A stretch of 64,000 bases of DNA from Paracoccaceae bacterium (GTDB lineage: Bacteria > Pseudomonadota > Alphaproteobacteria > Rhodobacterales > Rhodobacteraceae), in NCBI GenBank assembly GCA_014654775.1, contig JACVZW010000087.1, forward strand, positions 80,552 to 144,551. The letters are read 5' to 3'. This document shows positions 19,122 through 27,941 of this stretch, piece after piece. Position numbers and translations under genes: made by a program. The first letter of the stretch is position 1; each line of letters starts with the position of its first letter. The notes under the pieces are model-generated. The model saw nothing but the letters and a program-made list of their open reading frames with translations, was not told the DNA's origin and made no database searches.

Positions 19122-19673
19122 TCAGAACCAGCGCATCAGCGCAAGGCGGATCGCATCGGGGAAAAGATCATAGAATTCGGGCGCAGGCATCCAGACGCCC
19201 AGACCCGCGCGGAAGACCGCGATCATGAAGACCGACAGGCCGATCCCGGCCCAGATCCAGCGCGACGCGGTCAACCCGACGCGCCACAACATCCCTAGCA
19301 CGAAGATCAGGGTCGACGGGAAATACCCCAGATGCTGGATCGCGTAGATGTAGATGGCGTAGTAGGCCAGAAACTCGGCCGGGCGCAGCCAGCCCAGCAC
19401 CTTGACGCGCGCCTCCGCCCATTCCTCGGCCTTGGCCGGGTTGGCCCGAAGATCGGCAAAGTCACGCCAGATCGTGATCAGGTTCGCCGCCACCAGCACC
19501 GCCAGCGCCACGCCCGGTGCGAAGGCGGGCCGCGTCCACCAGCCGCCCGAGGCCTGCCCCGTGCGCGTGGCCACCCCGATCAGCGCCAAAAGCAGCACCG
19601 ACACGGCCGCGAAGATCAGCGCAAGCGCCATGCTTTCCAGCCGGTTCGCCTGTGGTTCATCCGGGTCCGTCAT
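19122..19673 (-). CDS. tctB: Tripartite tricarboxylate transporter small membrane subunit, TctB family
   Basis: 183 aa, several TM helices, located between tctA and tctC. Confidence 0.88.
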   Translation of the reverse strand: MTDPDEPQANRLESMALALIFAAVSVLLLALIGVATRTGQASGGWWTRPAFAPGVALAVLVAANLITIWRDFADLRANPAKAEEWAEARVKVLGWLRPAEFLAYYAIYIYAIQHLGYFPSTLIFVLGMLWRVGLTASRWIWAGIGLSVFMIAVFRAGLGVWMPAPEFYDLFPDAIRLALMRWF

Positions 19674-19698
19674 CCCAAGCCCCTGCGCAAAAGAGGGA

Positions 19699-19722
19699 GG
19701 GCGCGACCCTGTGGCCGCGCCC
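19699..19722 (-). terminator. Intra-operon stem-loop downstream of tctC (GGGCGCG ... CGCGCCC)
   Basis: Perfect 7-bp inverted repeat in the tctC-tctB gap, followed on the minus strand by CTCCCTCTTTTG. Confidence 0.5.
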
Positions 19723-19731
19723 CACCGGACC

Positions 19732-20682
19732 TCACTCCGTCACGCCCAGCTTTTCGCGCAGCGCGGCCAGATCTTGCATGTCCTTGGCCACCTGTTCGGT
19801 CGCCGCCGCCTGATCCTGCCAGTAGACCAGCGCGCCGGTGGTCTTGGCGATCTCTTGCGCGGCCTCGCTCGCCACCACGGTCTGTGCCACAGCGGCGATC
19901 TTGTCCTTCACCTCCTGCGGCGTGCCCTTCGGCACGAAAAGGCCGTTCCAAAGCGACGATCCGGCCAGAGCGGGCACCTGCTCGCCCAGCGTCGGCACAT
20001 CCGGCGTGATCGCAGTGCGGTCCCCCGTGATGGTGGCCAGCACCTTGATCTCGCCAAGACAGGACAAGACCAGCTGCGCCGTAGTGTTGATCACGTCCGC
20101 ATCGCCATTGGCCAGAGTCGAGCAATCGACCGCGTCGAAGGCAGCTTCTGCACTGAACTTTCCGCCAAGCTCCTGAAGGCCGTAGACCGTCATCATGGTG
20201 GGTTCGATGCCATAGCCGAAATGGCCAAGACGCACTTCATTGGCCTTCGAATACTCGGCAAGCTCCGCCATGTTGGAATAGGGCGCATCGCCTTTGGCCG
20301 CGATCAGGAACGGATAGGTCAGGAAGATACCCACGGGTTCCAGTGCATCTGCCGCAAACTGTGCATCCGGCCCCATCGTCTTCACCGTGGGAATGCCCAC
20401 GGTCAGCGACCCGACCGTGTAGCCATCCGGCGCTGCCGTCGCTACCTCAAGCCCGCCGACGACCCCACCGCCACCCGGCTTGTTCACCACCGCAGCCGGG
20501 ATCCCGGTCTGGTTCTGCAGTTCCTCCGCGATCATCCGCGTCAACACGTCCTCAAGATCGCCAGGAGGCCACGGCACGACGAAGGTCACGGGCTTCTCGG
20601 GGTATTCCGCCATGGCGGCCCCGCCGAAGGCAACAAGGGCAAGCGCGGCGGCGCTGCCCAGAAGGGCGAGTTTCTTCATCAT
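19732..20682 (-). CDS. tctC: Tripartite tricarboxylate transporter substrate-binding protein (Bug/TctC family)
   Basis: Signal peptide MKKLALLGSAAALALVAFGGAAMA, YPEKPVTFVVPWPPGD, NKPGGGGVVGG. Confidence 0.94.
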   Translation of the reverse strand: MMKKLALLGSAAALALVAFGGAAMAEYPEKPVTFVVPWPPGDLEDVLTRMIAEELQNQTGIPAAVVNKPGGGGVVGGLEVATAAPDGYTVGSLTVGIPTVKTMGPDAQFAADALEPVGIFLTYPFLIAAKGDAPYSNMAELAEYSKANEVRLGHFGYGIEPTMMTVYGLQELGGKFSAEAAFDAVDCSTLANGDADVINTTAQLVLSCLGEIKVLATITGDRTAITPDVPTLGEQVPALAGSSLWNGLFVPKGTPQEVKDKIAAVAQTVVASEAAQEIAKTTGALVYWQDQAAATEQVAKDMQDLAALREKLGVTE

Positions 20683-20699
20683 GCATCTCCGCTGTTGAT

Positions 20700-20761
20700 G
20701 GTTCATTATTTGAACCGTTGGTTTGAAAAATAGATTGACAGGCCAAGCGGCAATCTGTCAA
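20700..20761. promoter_or_regulatory. Divergent tctC/iclR control region with two inverted repeats
   Basis: GGTTCA-TTATT-TGAACC (20700-20716) and TTGACAG-13 nt-CTGTCAA (20735-20741/20755-20761). Confidence 0.5.
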
Positions 20762-20771
20762 CAAAAATGCA

Positions 20772-21608
20772 ATGGCGGGAATTCAGCCTTTCGCATCACC
20801 GCCACGGAGTGCTGTATCGCCCATGGGAACCGTCGGAAAAGCCCTTGATCTTCTTGACCTTTTCACCCGCCAACGGGCGCAGGTGGGCCTTTCGGAAATG
20901 GCCCGCCTGTCGGGGCTGAACAAGGCCACCTGCCATAGGCTGCTGACGGAGATGGAATCGCGCGGGTTGGTCGAACAGATTGGTCCCGCCCGCGAATATC
21001 GCCTTGGCCCCGCTGTTCTGCGCCTTGCCGCGCTGCGCGAAACTGCCGTTCCGACCCGCGACGCGGCTATGCCCGTGCTGCAAGCGCTGGCCCGCGCCAC
21101 GGGGGAAACCGCCCATCTCTCGCTGCGCGAAGGCGACAAACTTGTCACGATTGCCTTCGCCTATGCCCCCACCCACGCCACCAAGGTGATGATGGAGGAT
21201 GCCGACATCCTGCCATGGCACGCCACCTCGTCGGGTCAGGCCGTACTCGCCTTCCTGCCCGACACTGAAGTGACGGCCCTTCTTGCCCGCCCCCTGCGCC
21301 GTCTGACCGAGGTCACCGAAACCGATCCCACCCGCCTGCGCCTGCGTCTGAAGGATGTTCGCGCCCGGGGCTGCGCCGAAACCGCGGGAACCTTCGAATC
21401 CGACGCGCAGAGTGTGGCCGTTCCCCTTTTCCTTAACGGCGATTCGGCTGTTGGGGCCCTCGGCGTTGCCGTGCCGGTCAACCGAATGACGCCGGATCGA
21501 CAGACCCTCATCCGCCGCGAACTCACCGTCGCCGCCACCGAAATCATCGATCTTTGGGGCGGACAGGTGCCGCCCGCCGTCACCGCGCTTTGGCAGCGCC
21601 TCACTTGA
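20772..21608 (+). CDS. IclR family transcriptional regulator
   Basis: VGKALDLLDLFTRQRAQVGLSEMARLSGLNKATCHRLLTEMESRGLVEQ plus IclR effector domain. Confidence 0.93.
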   Translation: MAGIQPFASPPRSAVSPMGTVGKALDLLDLFTRQRAQVGLSEMARLSGLNKATCHRLLTEMESRGLVEQIGPAREYRLGPAVLRLAALRETAVPTRDAAMPVLQALARATGETAHLSLREGDKLVTIAFAYAPTHATKVMMEDADILPWHATSSGQAVLAFLPDTEVTALLARPLRRLTEVTETDPTRLRLRLKDVRARGCAETAGTFESDAQSVAVPLFLNGDSAVGALGVAVPVNRMTPDRQTLIRRELTVAATEIIDLWGGQVPPAVTALWQRLT

Positions 21609-21627
21609 TCCCCCGAAGGAGACAGCC

Positions 21628-22980
21628 ATGAAGGACGAGAATTTCCTCAAGGCAAACAACGCCCGCAGCCTCTGGCATCCGATGACGGCCCCTGCGGATA
21701 GCCTCAAGAACGCTCCCACCATCGTCACCGGTGCGCAAGGCGTGCGGATCACCGATCTCGACGGACACGAAGTGGTGGATGGCGTTGGCGGCCTGTGGAA
21801 CGTGAACCTCGGCTATTCCTGCCAGCCGGTGAAAGAGGCCATCACCGCGCAGCTGGACCGCCTGCCCTACTATTCCATCTTCCGTGGCACCTCGAACGAC
21901 TGCGTCATCGAACTGGCCGAAGAATTGCGGACTTTCTTCGAACCCGACGGGCTGACGCGCGCCTTCTTCACCTCGGGCGGTTCGGACTCGGTGGAAACCG
22001 CCCTGCGCCTCGCGCGGCAATTCCACAAGATCAAGGGAGAGGCCGGGCGGGTAAAATACCTCTCTCTCAAGAAGGGCTATCACGGCACGCATTTCGGCGG
22101 GGCCTCCGTCAACGGCAACGCCAATTTCCGAACCGCCTATGAACCGCTCCTGCCGGGCTGCCATCACATCCCGGCCCCCTACACCTACCGCAACCCCTTC
22201 AACGAAACCGATCCCGCCCGTCTCGCCCAGCTTTGCCTAGCGGCACTGGAGGATGAGATCGCCTTCCAAGGGGCGGGCACGATCGCCGCCTTCATCATGG
22301 AACCCGTCCTCGGCGCGGGCGGCGTGATCCCGCCGCATGAAAGCTTCATGCCAGGGGTGGAGGCGGTCTGCCGAAAGCACGGCATCCTTCTGATCGCCGA
22401 CGAGGTGATCACCGCCTTTGGCCGTACCGGGGCATGGACGGGCAGCCGCCTCTGGGGGGTGAAGCCCGATTTCGCCTGTACCGCCAAGGCCATCACCAAC
22501 GGTTATTTCCCCTTTGGCGCTGTCATGATTGCAGAAGGCGTGGCGCAGGTCTTTGAATCCGATGCCAGCGGCAAGGCTGCCATCGGCCATGGCTATACCT
22601 ATTCCGGCCATCCCGTCGGAGCGGCGGCGGCGCTGGCCTGTCTTGCCGAAACCAAACGCCTGAACGTGGTAGAGAACGCAGCCGCCCGCGGCACGCAGCT
22701 GTACAGTGGGGTAAAGGCCCTGATGGCCAAGCATGATGTCATCGGCGATGTCCGTGGCGGGCATGGGCTGATGACGGCCATTGAACTGGTGGCCGACCGC
22801 GACAGCAAGGCGGCACCGGACAAGACGATCCCCGCCCGCGTTCAGGAGGTGGCCTACCGCTCTGGTGCGATGGTCCGGGTTTCCGGCCCCAATATCATCT
22901 TGTCACCCCCGCTGGTCCTGACGGCGGCGGATGTCGACGTGATCCTCGCGGCGCTCGACGCCGGTTTTGCGGCGCTTTGA
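21628..22980 (+). CDS. Class-III aminotransferase (omega-amino acid:pyruvate type)
   Basis: GVGGLWNVNLGYSCQPVKEAI, FTSGGSDSVETALRLARQ, TAKAITNGYFPFGAVM. Confidence 0.88.
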   Translation: MKDENFLKANNARSLWHPMTAPADSLKNAPTIVTGAQGVRITDLDGHEVVDGVGGLWNVNLGYSCQPVKEAITAQLDRLPYYSIFRGTSNDCVIELAEELRTFFEPDGLTRAFFTSGGSDSVETALRLARQFHKIKGEAGRVKYLSLKKGYHGTHFGGASVNGNANFRTAYEPLLPGCHHIPAPYTYRNPFNETDPARLAQLCLAALEDEIAFQGAGTIAAFIMEPVLGAGGVIPPHESFMPGVEAVCRKHGILLIADEVITAFGRTGAWTGSRLWGVKPDFACTAKAITNGYFPFGAVMIAEGVAQVFESDASGKAAIGHGYTYSGHPVGAAAALACLAETKRLNVVENAAARGTQLYSGVKALMAKHDVIGDVRGGHGLMTAIELVADRDSKAAPDKTIPARVQEVAYRSGAMVRVSGPNIILSPPLVLTAADVDVILAALDAGFAAL

Positions 22981-22981
22981 C

Positions 22982-23857
22982 ATGGCGACAGAAGGGGATT
23001 TCGTGGCCCTTCTGGGCACAAAGGGCGGCCCTGCGATCCGGACAGGATCGCCCATGCCAACCTCATCGCTCCTCTCGATGGGCGGGCAGCGCATCGTCGT
23101 CGATGCAGGCCTCGGCGTCACGCGCGGGCTTTGCGATCAAGGTATGGCGCTCAAGGACATCGCCACGATATTCATCACGCATCTGCATTCCGACCACTAT
23201 CTTGAACTCGGCCCACTCCTGCACACGGCATGGACCGCCGGATTGAAGACACCCGTCCGCATTTGGGGTCCTTCTGGCCTTGCCACCTATTTCCACGGCT
23301 TCTTCCTGTCGATGAAGGAAGACATCGACACGAGGATCGAGGATGAAGGCCGCCCCGACCTGCGCGACCTGATCACTTGCCACGTCATCAGCGCGGGCGA
23401 CGCGATCACAGTAGGCGCGATCACCGTCACCGCCATGTCTTCCATCCACCCGCCGCTGACCGAAAGCTGGTCGCTGTCGTTCAAGAGCACAGAACGCCAT
23501 GTCGTCTTTTCCGGCGACACTGCGCACAACCCGGCCCTTGCGGCCTTCGCCAAAGGTGCCGATTTGCTGATCCATGAGGTGATGCTGGCCGAAGGGCTGC
23601 AGGCCTTGCAAGCCCGGATCGGCAATGGCGATGACCGGCTGATGAAGCATTGGCTGCGCGCCCATACGCTGGCCAGCGACGCCGCCCGCACCGCAGCCGA
23701 GGCCGGGGTGGCGGCACTCGCGCTCCACCACCTCATCCCCTCTGACGATCCCGCTTTCGGCCCAAACGACTGGCACCGCGCCTGCGCCCACTATTGGCAG
23801 GGCCCGCTTCATGTCGGGCACGACGGGCTGAGGATCGACCTGCCGCCACGGGGATGA
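22982..23857 (+). CDS. MBL fold metallo-hydrolase
   Basis: IFITHLHSDHYLELGPLLHTAW (intact HxHxDH), FSGDTAHNPAL. Confidence 0.88.
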   Translation: MATEGDFVALLGTKGGPAIRTGSPMPTSSLLSMGGQRIVVDAGLGVTRGLCDQGMALKDIATIFITHLHSDHYLELGPLLHTAWTAGLKTPVRIWGPSGLATYFHGFFLSMKEDIDTRIEDEGRPDLRDLITCHVISAGDAITVGAITVTAMSSIHPPLTESWSLSFKSTERHVVFSGDTAHNPALAAFAKGADLLIHEVMLAEGLQALQARIGNGDDRLMKHWLRAHTLASDAARTAAEAGVAALALHHLIPSDDPAFGPNDWHRACAHYWQGPLHVGHDGLRIDLPPRG

Positions 23858-23909
23858 CAAGACCCCACACCCGTGGCAGGGTCGCATCCGATCCATCGGC
23901 GGCAGCACC

Positions 23910-24578
23910 ATGACAAGCACCCCCTTTCCCGGCCCGCAGATCCCCACGCTCGTCCAGCATGTTATGGCGCGCATCGACCTTGGCCAGTTGAACCCCGGTG
24001 ACCTTCTGGACGAGGCGGAGCTTTCGGAAACCTACGGCGTCTCGCGCACCCCGGTGCGCGAGGCGATCCTGTATCTGGAGGCGCTGGGTCTCGTCCGCCG
24101 CTTGCCGCGCAAGGGGGCCACCATCTTCCGCCCCACGCTCGAGGAATTCCTCGCCATCCTCGAAGTGCATGCAAAGCTTGAAGGCCAGGCCGCAGGCCTA
24201 GCCGCGCGCCGTCTGTCCCGCCAAGGCGCGGCCGATCTGGAGGCCGCCGTGCAGGCCTGCGAGGCACATGCCAAGGCCCATCCCGACCGGGACCCCGACG
24301 GCTATTATCAGCACAACCTGCGCTTCCATGAATGCGTGGCCATCGCATCGGGTAACGGCGTCCTGTTGGACAGCCTCAAGACAAACGCCCGCAAGTTGCT
24401 TGCCTATTACCGCGCCCGCTACCGCTTTGCCGGTTCAATCACCCGCTCCGCCGCCGAACACCGCACCATTGCCCGGCTCATCAGTGATCGCGATTCCGCG
24501 GGGGCCGAGGCGGCAATGCAAGAGCATGTGCAGTTCGACCAAGTCACCGCGATGGACCTAATCGCCGCGCTGTCCTAG
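23910..24578 (+). CDS. GntR family transcriptional regulator
   Basis: DEAELSETYGVSRTPVREAILYLEALGLVRRLPRKGATI plus FCD domain. Confidence 0.92.
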   Translation: MTSTPFPGPQIPTLVQHVMARIDLGQLNPGDLLDEAELSETYGVSRTPVREAILYLEALGLVRRLPRKGATIFRPTLEEFLAILEVHAKLEGQAAGLAARRLSRQGAADLEAAVQACEAHAKAHPDRDPDGYYQHNLRFHECVAIASGNGVLLDSLKTNARKLLAYYRARYRFAGSITRSAAEHRTIARLISDRDSAGAEAAMQEHVQFDQVTAMDLIAALS

Positions 24579-25279
24579 ACCGCCTGCTCGAAGAAGCGCG
24601 CAATCCACTCGGCAAAGCGCGGCCCCTCGATCCCTCCCGGCAAAGAGGCTCGTGCCGTGTCCCCCACCTCGGGCGGGAAATGCGGCGCGAACTCTTCGAC
24701 CAGCGCCGCCACGAAGTCGGGGGTCATCTCCGGGTGATACTGCGTGGCAAAGACCCGCTTACCGATCCGGTAGGCTGCGACCGGGCACCCCTCCGACCGC
24801 CCGATCACTTCCGCACCCGGCGGCAGGGCCAGCACCTGCTCGCCATGTGCCGCCGCCAACCGGATACGCGCTTGCCTGTCCATCCACGGTGCAGGCGCCA
24901 CGACCTCCGTCTCTGCGGCGCCAAGGACAAAGGGTCCGGGATTGCGTCCCACCTTCCCACCCAGCGCCTGTGCGATCGCCTGATGCCCGAAACAGGCCCC
25001 CACCATCGGCACGCCCATCGCATAGGCCTCCCGGATCACCCCCATCAACCGATGCACCCACGCCAGATCATCCAGAACCGAAGCCGGGCTTCCACCGATC
25101 AGCAGCCCATCAAATCCCTGCAAGCCATCGAGAAACTCTCCCTTCGGCAGATCGAAGGCGGTCACCTGCCAGTCCGGACGCACGCCCGCGACCATACGGC
25201 GGAACTTCTCGGCATCCCGCGGGTGACGCGCGGCGAAATCAGAGTCGTCCGTATTCGTCACCAGCAGGCCGATATGCAT
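24575..25279 (-). CDS. Type 1 (class I) glutamine amidotransferase-like protein
   Basis: GACFGHQAIAQALGGKVG (Cys nucleophile), ATQYHPEMTPDF. Confidence 0.9.
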   Translation of the reverse strand: MHIGLLVTNTDDSDFAARHPRDAEKFRRMVAGVRPDWQVTAFDLPKGEFLDGLQGFDGLLIGGSPASVLDDLAWVHRLMGVIREAYAMGVPMVGACFGHQAIAQALGGKVGRNPGPFVLGAAETEVVAPAPWMDRQARIRLAAAHGEQVLALPPGAEVIGRSEGCPVAAYRIGKRVFATQYHPEMTPDFVAALVEEFAPHFPPEVGDTARASLPGGIEGPRFAEWIARFFEQAV

Positions 25280-25350
25280 GCATATTTTCCTTTACATATT
25301 TATAGGTCACATCATTATGCAAAAAAACGCGCGACGGCAAGGAGGCATCG

Positions 25351-26607
25351 ATGACAGTCTGGACGCCTACGGATGACGGCCATGCCGATCTGACCAGCCA
25401 CGACACCTTTCTGAACGGCGCGCCCCACAACACTTTCGCGCGCCTGCGCCGCGACGATCCGATGCACTGGACGGACTGGGATCAGGGCCAACCCTTCTGG
25501 TCCGTCACCCGCCATGCCGACATCCATGCGCTGAACGGCAAGCCCGACCTCCTCTCTTCCGCCCGTGGCATCAGGATGGAGGATCAGAGCTTCGAGGAGT
25601 ATCTCGCCCGCCGCACCTTTCAGGAAACCGACCCGCCCGAACATATGATGACACGGGTCAAGGTGGCGAAGGCTTTCTCCAAACCCGTCGTGGCTGGCTT
25701 CGAACAGGCGATCCGCGACCTTTGCACCGACATCCTCGATCAGGCGCTGGTGAAAGGCACCTTCGATGCGACCAAGGATATCGCCCGCGAGTTGCCCATG
25801 CGCATGTTGGGCCGCATCGTGGGCCTGCCCGATGAAGACCTGCCCTGGCTCGTAGAGAAGGGCGATGCCCTCATCGCCAACACCGATCCCGACTTCACCG
25901 ACCACGTGCTGGACAAGCTGACGACGGACGAATTCCGCATGATGCCCTTCAACTCGCCTGCGGGGGCAGAGCTTTTCGTCTATGCCAAGGACATGATGGC
26001 CCGAAAGGCCGCAACTGGCGATACCTCCGGCGTTCTGCACTTGATCCTGCAACCCGGCCCGGACGGCTCCGTTCTACCAGAAAACGAATTCCGCAACTTC
26101 TTCTGCCTGATCGTCGCCGCAGGCAACGACACCACCCGCTACTCCATCGCCGCAGGCATTCAGGCGCTTGCCCACCAGCCCGAACTCCTGCCCCTGATCC
26201 AGTCTGGCGCGGTCGATGACACGATGGCGGACGAAATCATCCGCTGGGCCTCGCCCACCTCCTATTTCCGCCGCACCGCCACGCGGGATTTCGAGATGCA
26301 TGGCAAAGAGATCAAGGCAGGCGACAAGGTCCTCTACTGGTTCGCCTCCGCCAACCGCGACGAAGAGGCCTTCGACACACCCTTCCGCGTCGATCTGGCC
26401 CGCAACCCCAACCGCCACCTCGCCTTCGGCCAAGGCGGGCCCCACCTCTGCCTTGGCATGTGGCTCGCCCGGCTTGAAGTGCGGGTTCTGTTTCAGGAAC
26501 TGGCCAAGCGGATCAGAACCATAGAACCTGCGGGGGAACAGAAATTCCTCCGCTCTAACTTCGTGGCCGGGCTGAAATCGCTGCCCGTTCATGTGACACT
26601 GCAATAA
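25351..26607 (+). CDS. Cytochrome P450
   Basis: I-helix AAGNDTTR, ExxR-type region EIIRWASP, heme motif FGQGGPHLCLGMWLARLE. Confidence 0.95.
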   Translation: MTVWTPTDDGHADLTSHDTFLNGAPHNTFARLRRDDPMHWTDWDQGQPFWSVTRHADIHALNGKPDLLSSARGIRMEDQSFEEYLARRTFQETDPPEHMMTRVKVAKAFSKPVVAGFEQAIRDLCTDILDQALVKGTFDATKDIARELPMRMLGRIVGLPDEDLPWLVEKGDALIANTDPDFTDHVLDKLTTDEFRMMPFNSPAGAELFVYAKDMMARKAATGDTSGVLHLILQPGPDGSVLPENEFRNFFCLIVAAGNDTTRYSIAAGIQALAHQPELLPLIQSGAVDDTMADEIIRWASPTSYFRRTATRDFEMHGKEIKAGDKVLYWFASANRDEEAFDTPFRVDLARNPNRHLAFGQGGPHLCLGMWLARLEVRVLFQELAKRIRTIEPAGEQKFLRSNFVAGLKSLPVHVTLQ

Positions 26608-26638
26608 GCCAAAAGAAAAGCGAACAGGGAGTGACATC

Positions 26639-27931
26639 ATGGCGGACCGACTCAGGGCCATGTTCTGCGACCATCTGAGCCTGATGCGCGGCAAATACTT
26701 GCCCGCGTCCAAGATGAAATCCGACGGCACGCGCCTCGCCCGCCCCACCTTCAGCGTGCATTGGGACAAAGACCTGATCCTGGACGCCCCCCATACCAAA
26801 TGCCGCGAGGGCATTCCGGACATGGAATTCCGCTGGGAAGGCTCCGAAATCCGCGCTGGATGGGAGCCGGATACCAAAGTGGTAACGGGTGACCTTTATG
26901 ACAGCGATGGCGTTCCCCTGCCCCTTTGCCCACGCGGCGCGCTCAAGCGCGCGGTGGCCGACTGGCACCGCAATGGCCTGACACCAAAGGTTGGCATCGA
27001 GTTGGAAGCCTTCGCTTTCGAGATCGGCGAAGATGGTAGCCTCTCCCCGCTCCACGCACCCGGTGGAATCGTCTATGGCACCGGGCCTTTCGCCGATCCC
27101 GCAGGCTTCACCGATGCGATCTGGAACCGCGCCGAAGAGGCGGGCTTCCGCCTCGAACTCATCACTGCGGAATATGACACCCCCCAATATGAATTCACGC
27201 TGGCCTATGACGAGGCCGTGCGCGCAGTCGACGAAATGGTCCTCTTCCGCCAGATGGCCCGCGAAGTGGCCCTCGAACACGGAATCCTTCTGACCTTCCT
27301 GCCCAAGCCGATCCTCGAAAAAGGCGGCTCGGGCCTACATTTCAACCTCTCCTTCGCCGATGCGGCAGGCAAGAACGCCCTGATGACCGGCGCGAAGGGC
27401 GGGCCTGCGCATATGAACGACCTCGCGCGCGGCTGCGTCGCGGGCTGGATGCACCACCACAAGGGTCTGGCGGGCATCCTTGCCCCTACGGTCGGATCCT
27501 ACCTGCGGCTGCAACCGGCCTCCATGTCGGGCTACTGGTGCAACTGGGGCGGCGACCATCGCGGCGTCACCGTGCGCGTATCGGAAGAGGGCGGCCCCAA
27601 GACCCGCCTCGAACACCGCATGGCCGATGCCTCGTGCAACCCCTACACCGCGCTCGCGGCACTTCTGCAGGCCGCGCGTCTGGGGGTCGAGAACGCCTAT
27701 CCCCTGCCGGAACCCGAAGCGGGCGATTGTTTCGAACGCACCGATGCCGGCCATGGTGTCGCGGGCTCGCTTGCAGAGGCGATGGATGATCTGGAGGCCG
27801 ACACCGCGCTTGGCGATGCCTTGGGCCGCGCAATCACCGACCACCACATCTTCATGAAGCGGATCGAGGTCGACAAGACCACCGGTCTCGAAGGCGCAGC
27901 GCTGCGCGACTATTACATCTGGTATGTCTGA
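26639..27931 (+). CDS. Glutamine synthetase-like (gamma-glutamyl-amine ligase candidate)
   Basis: GS catalytic-domain motifs (GSGLHFNLSF, KTRLEHRMADASCNPYTALAALLQA). Confidence 0.9.
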   Translation: MADRLRAMFCDHLSLMRGKYLPASKMKSDGTRLARPTFSVHWDKDLILDAPHTKCREGIPDMEFRWEGSEIRAGWEPDTKVVTGDLYDSDGVPLPLCPRGALKRAVADWHRNGLTPKVGIELEAFAFEIGEDGSLSPLHAPGGIVYGTGPFADPAGFTDAIWNRAEEAGFRLELITAEYDTPQYEFTLAYDEAVRAVDEMVLFRQMAREVALEHGILLTFLPKPILEKGGSGLHFNLSFADAAGKNALMTGAKGGPAHMNDLARGCVAGWMHHHKGLAGILAPTVGSYLRLQPASMSGYWCNWGGDHRGVTVRVSEEGGPKTRLEHRMADASCNPYTALAALLQAARLGVENAYPLPEPEAGDCFERTDAGHGVAGSLAEAMDDLEADTALGDALGRAITDHHIFMKRIEVDKTTGLEGAALRDYYIWYV

Positions 27932-27941
27932 GGGGGCCGTG

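Noticed and set aside
17833-19173. 446-aa + strand ORF
   Set aside because: Antisense to tctA, which has clear family motifs; composition (Arg/His/Gln-rich) is typical of a high-GC shadow frame.
21628-22980. Second phospho-lyase
   Set aside because: Lacks the NNVAHVGHC and GKPMGNGHP signatures; TAKAITNGYFPFGAV is typical of omega-transaminases.
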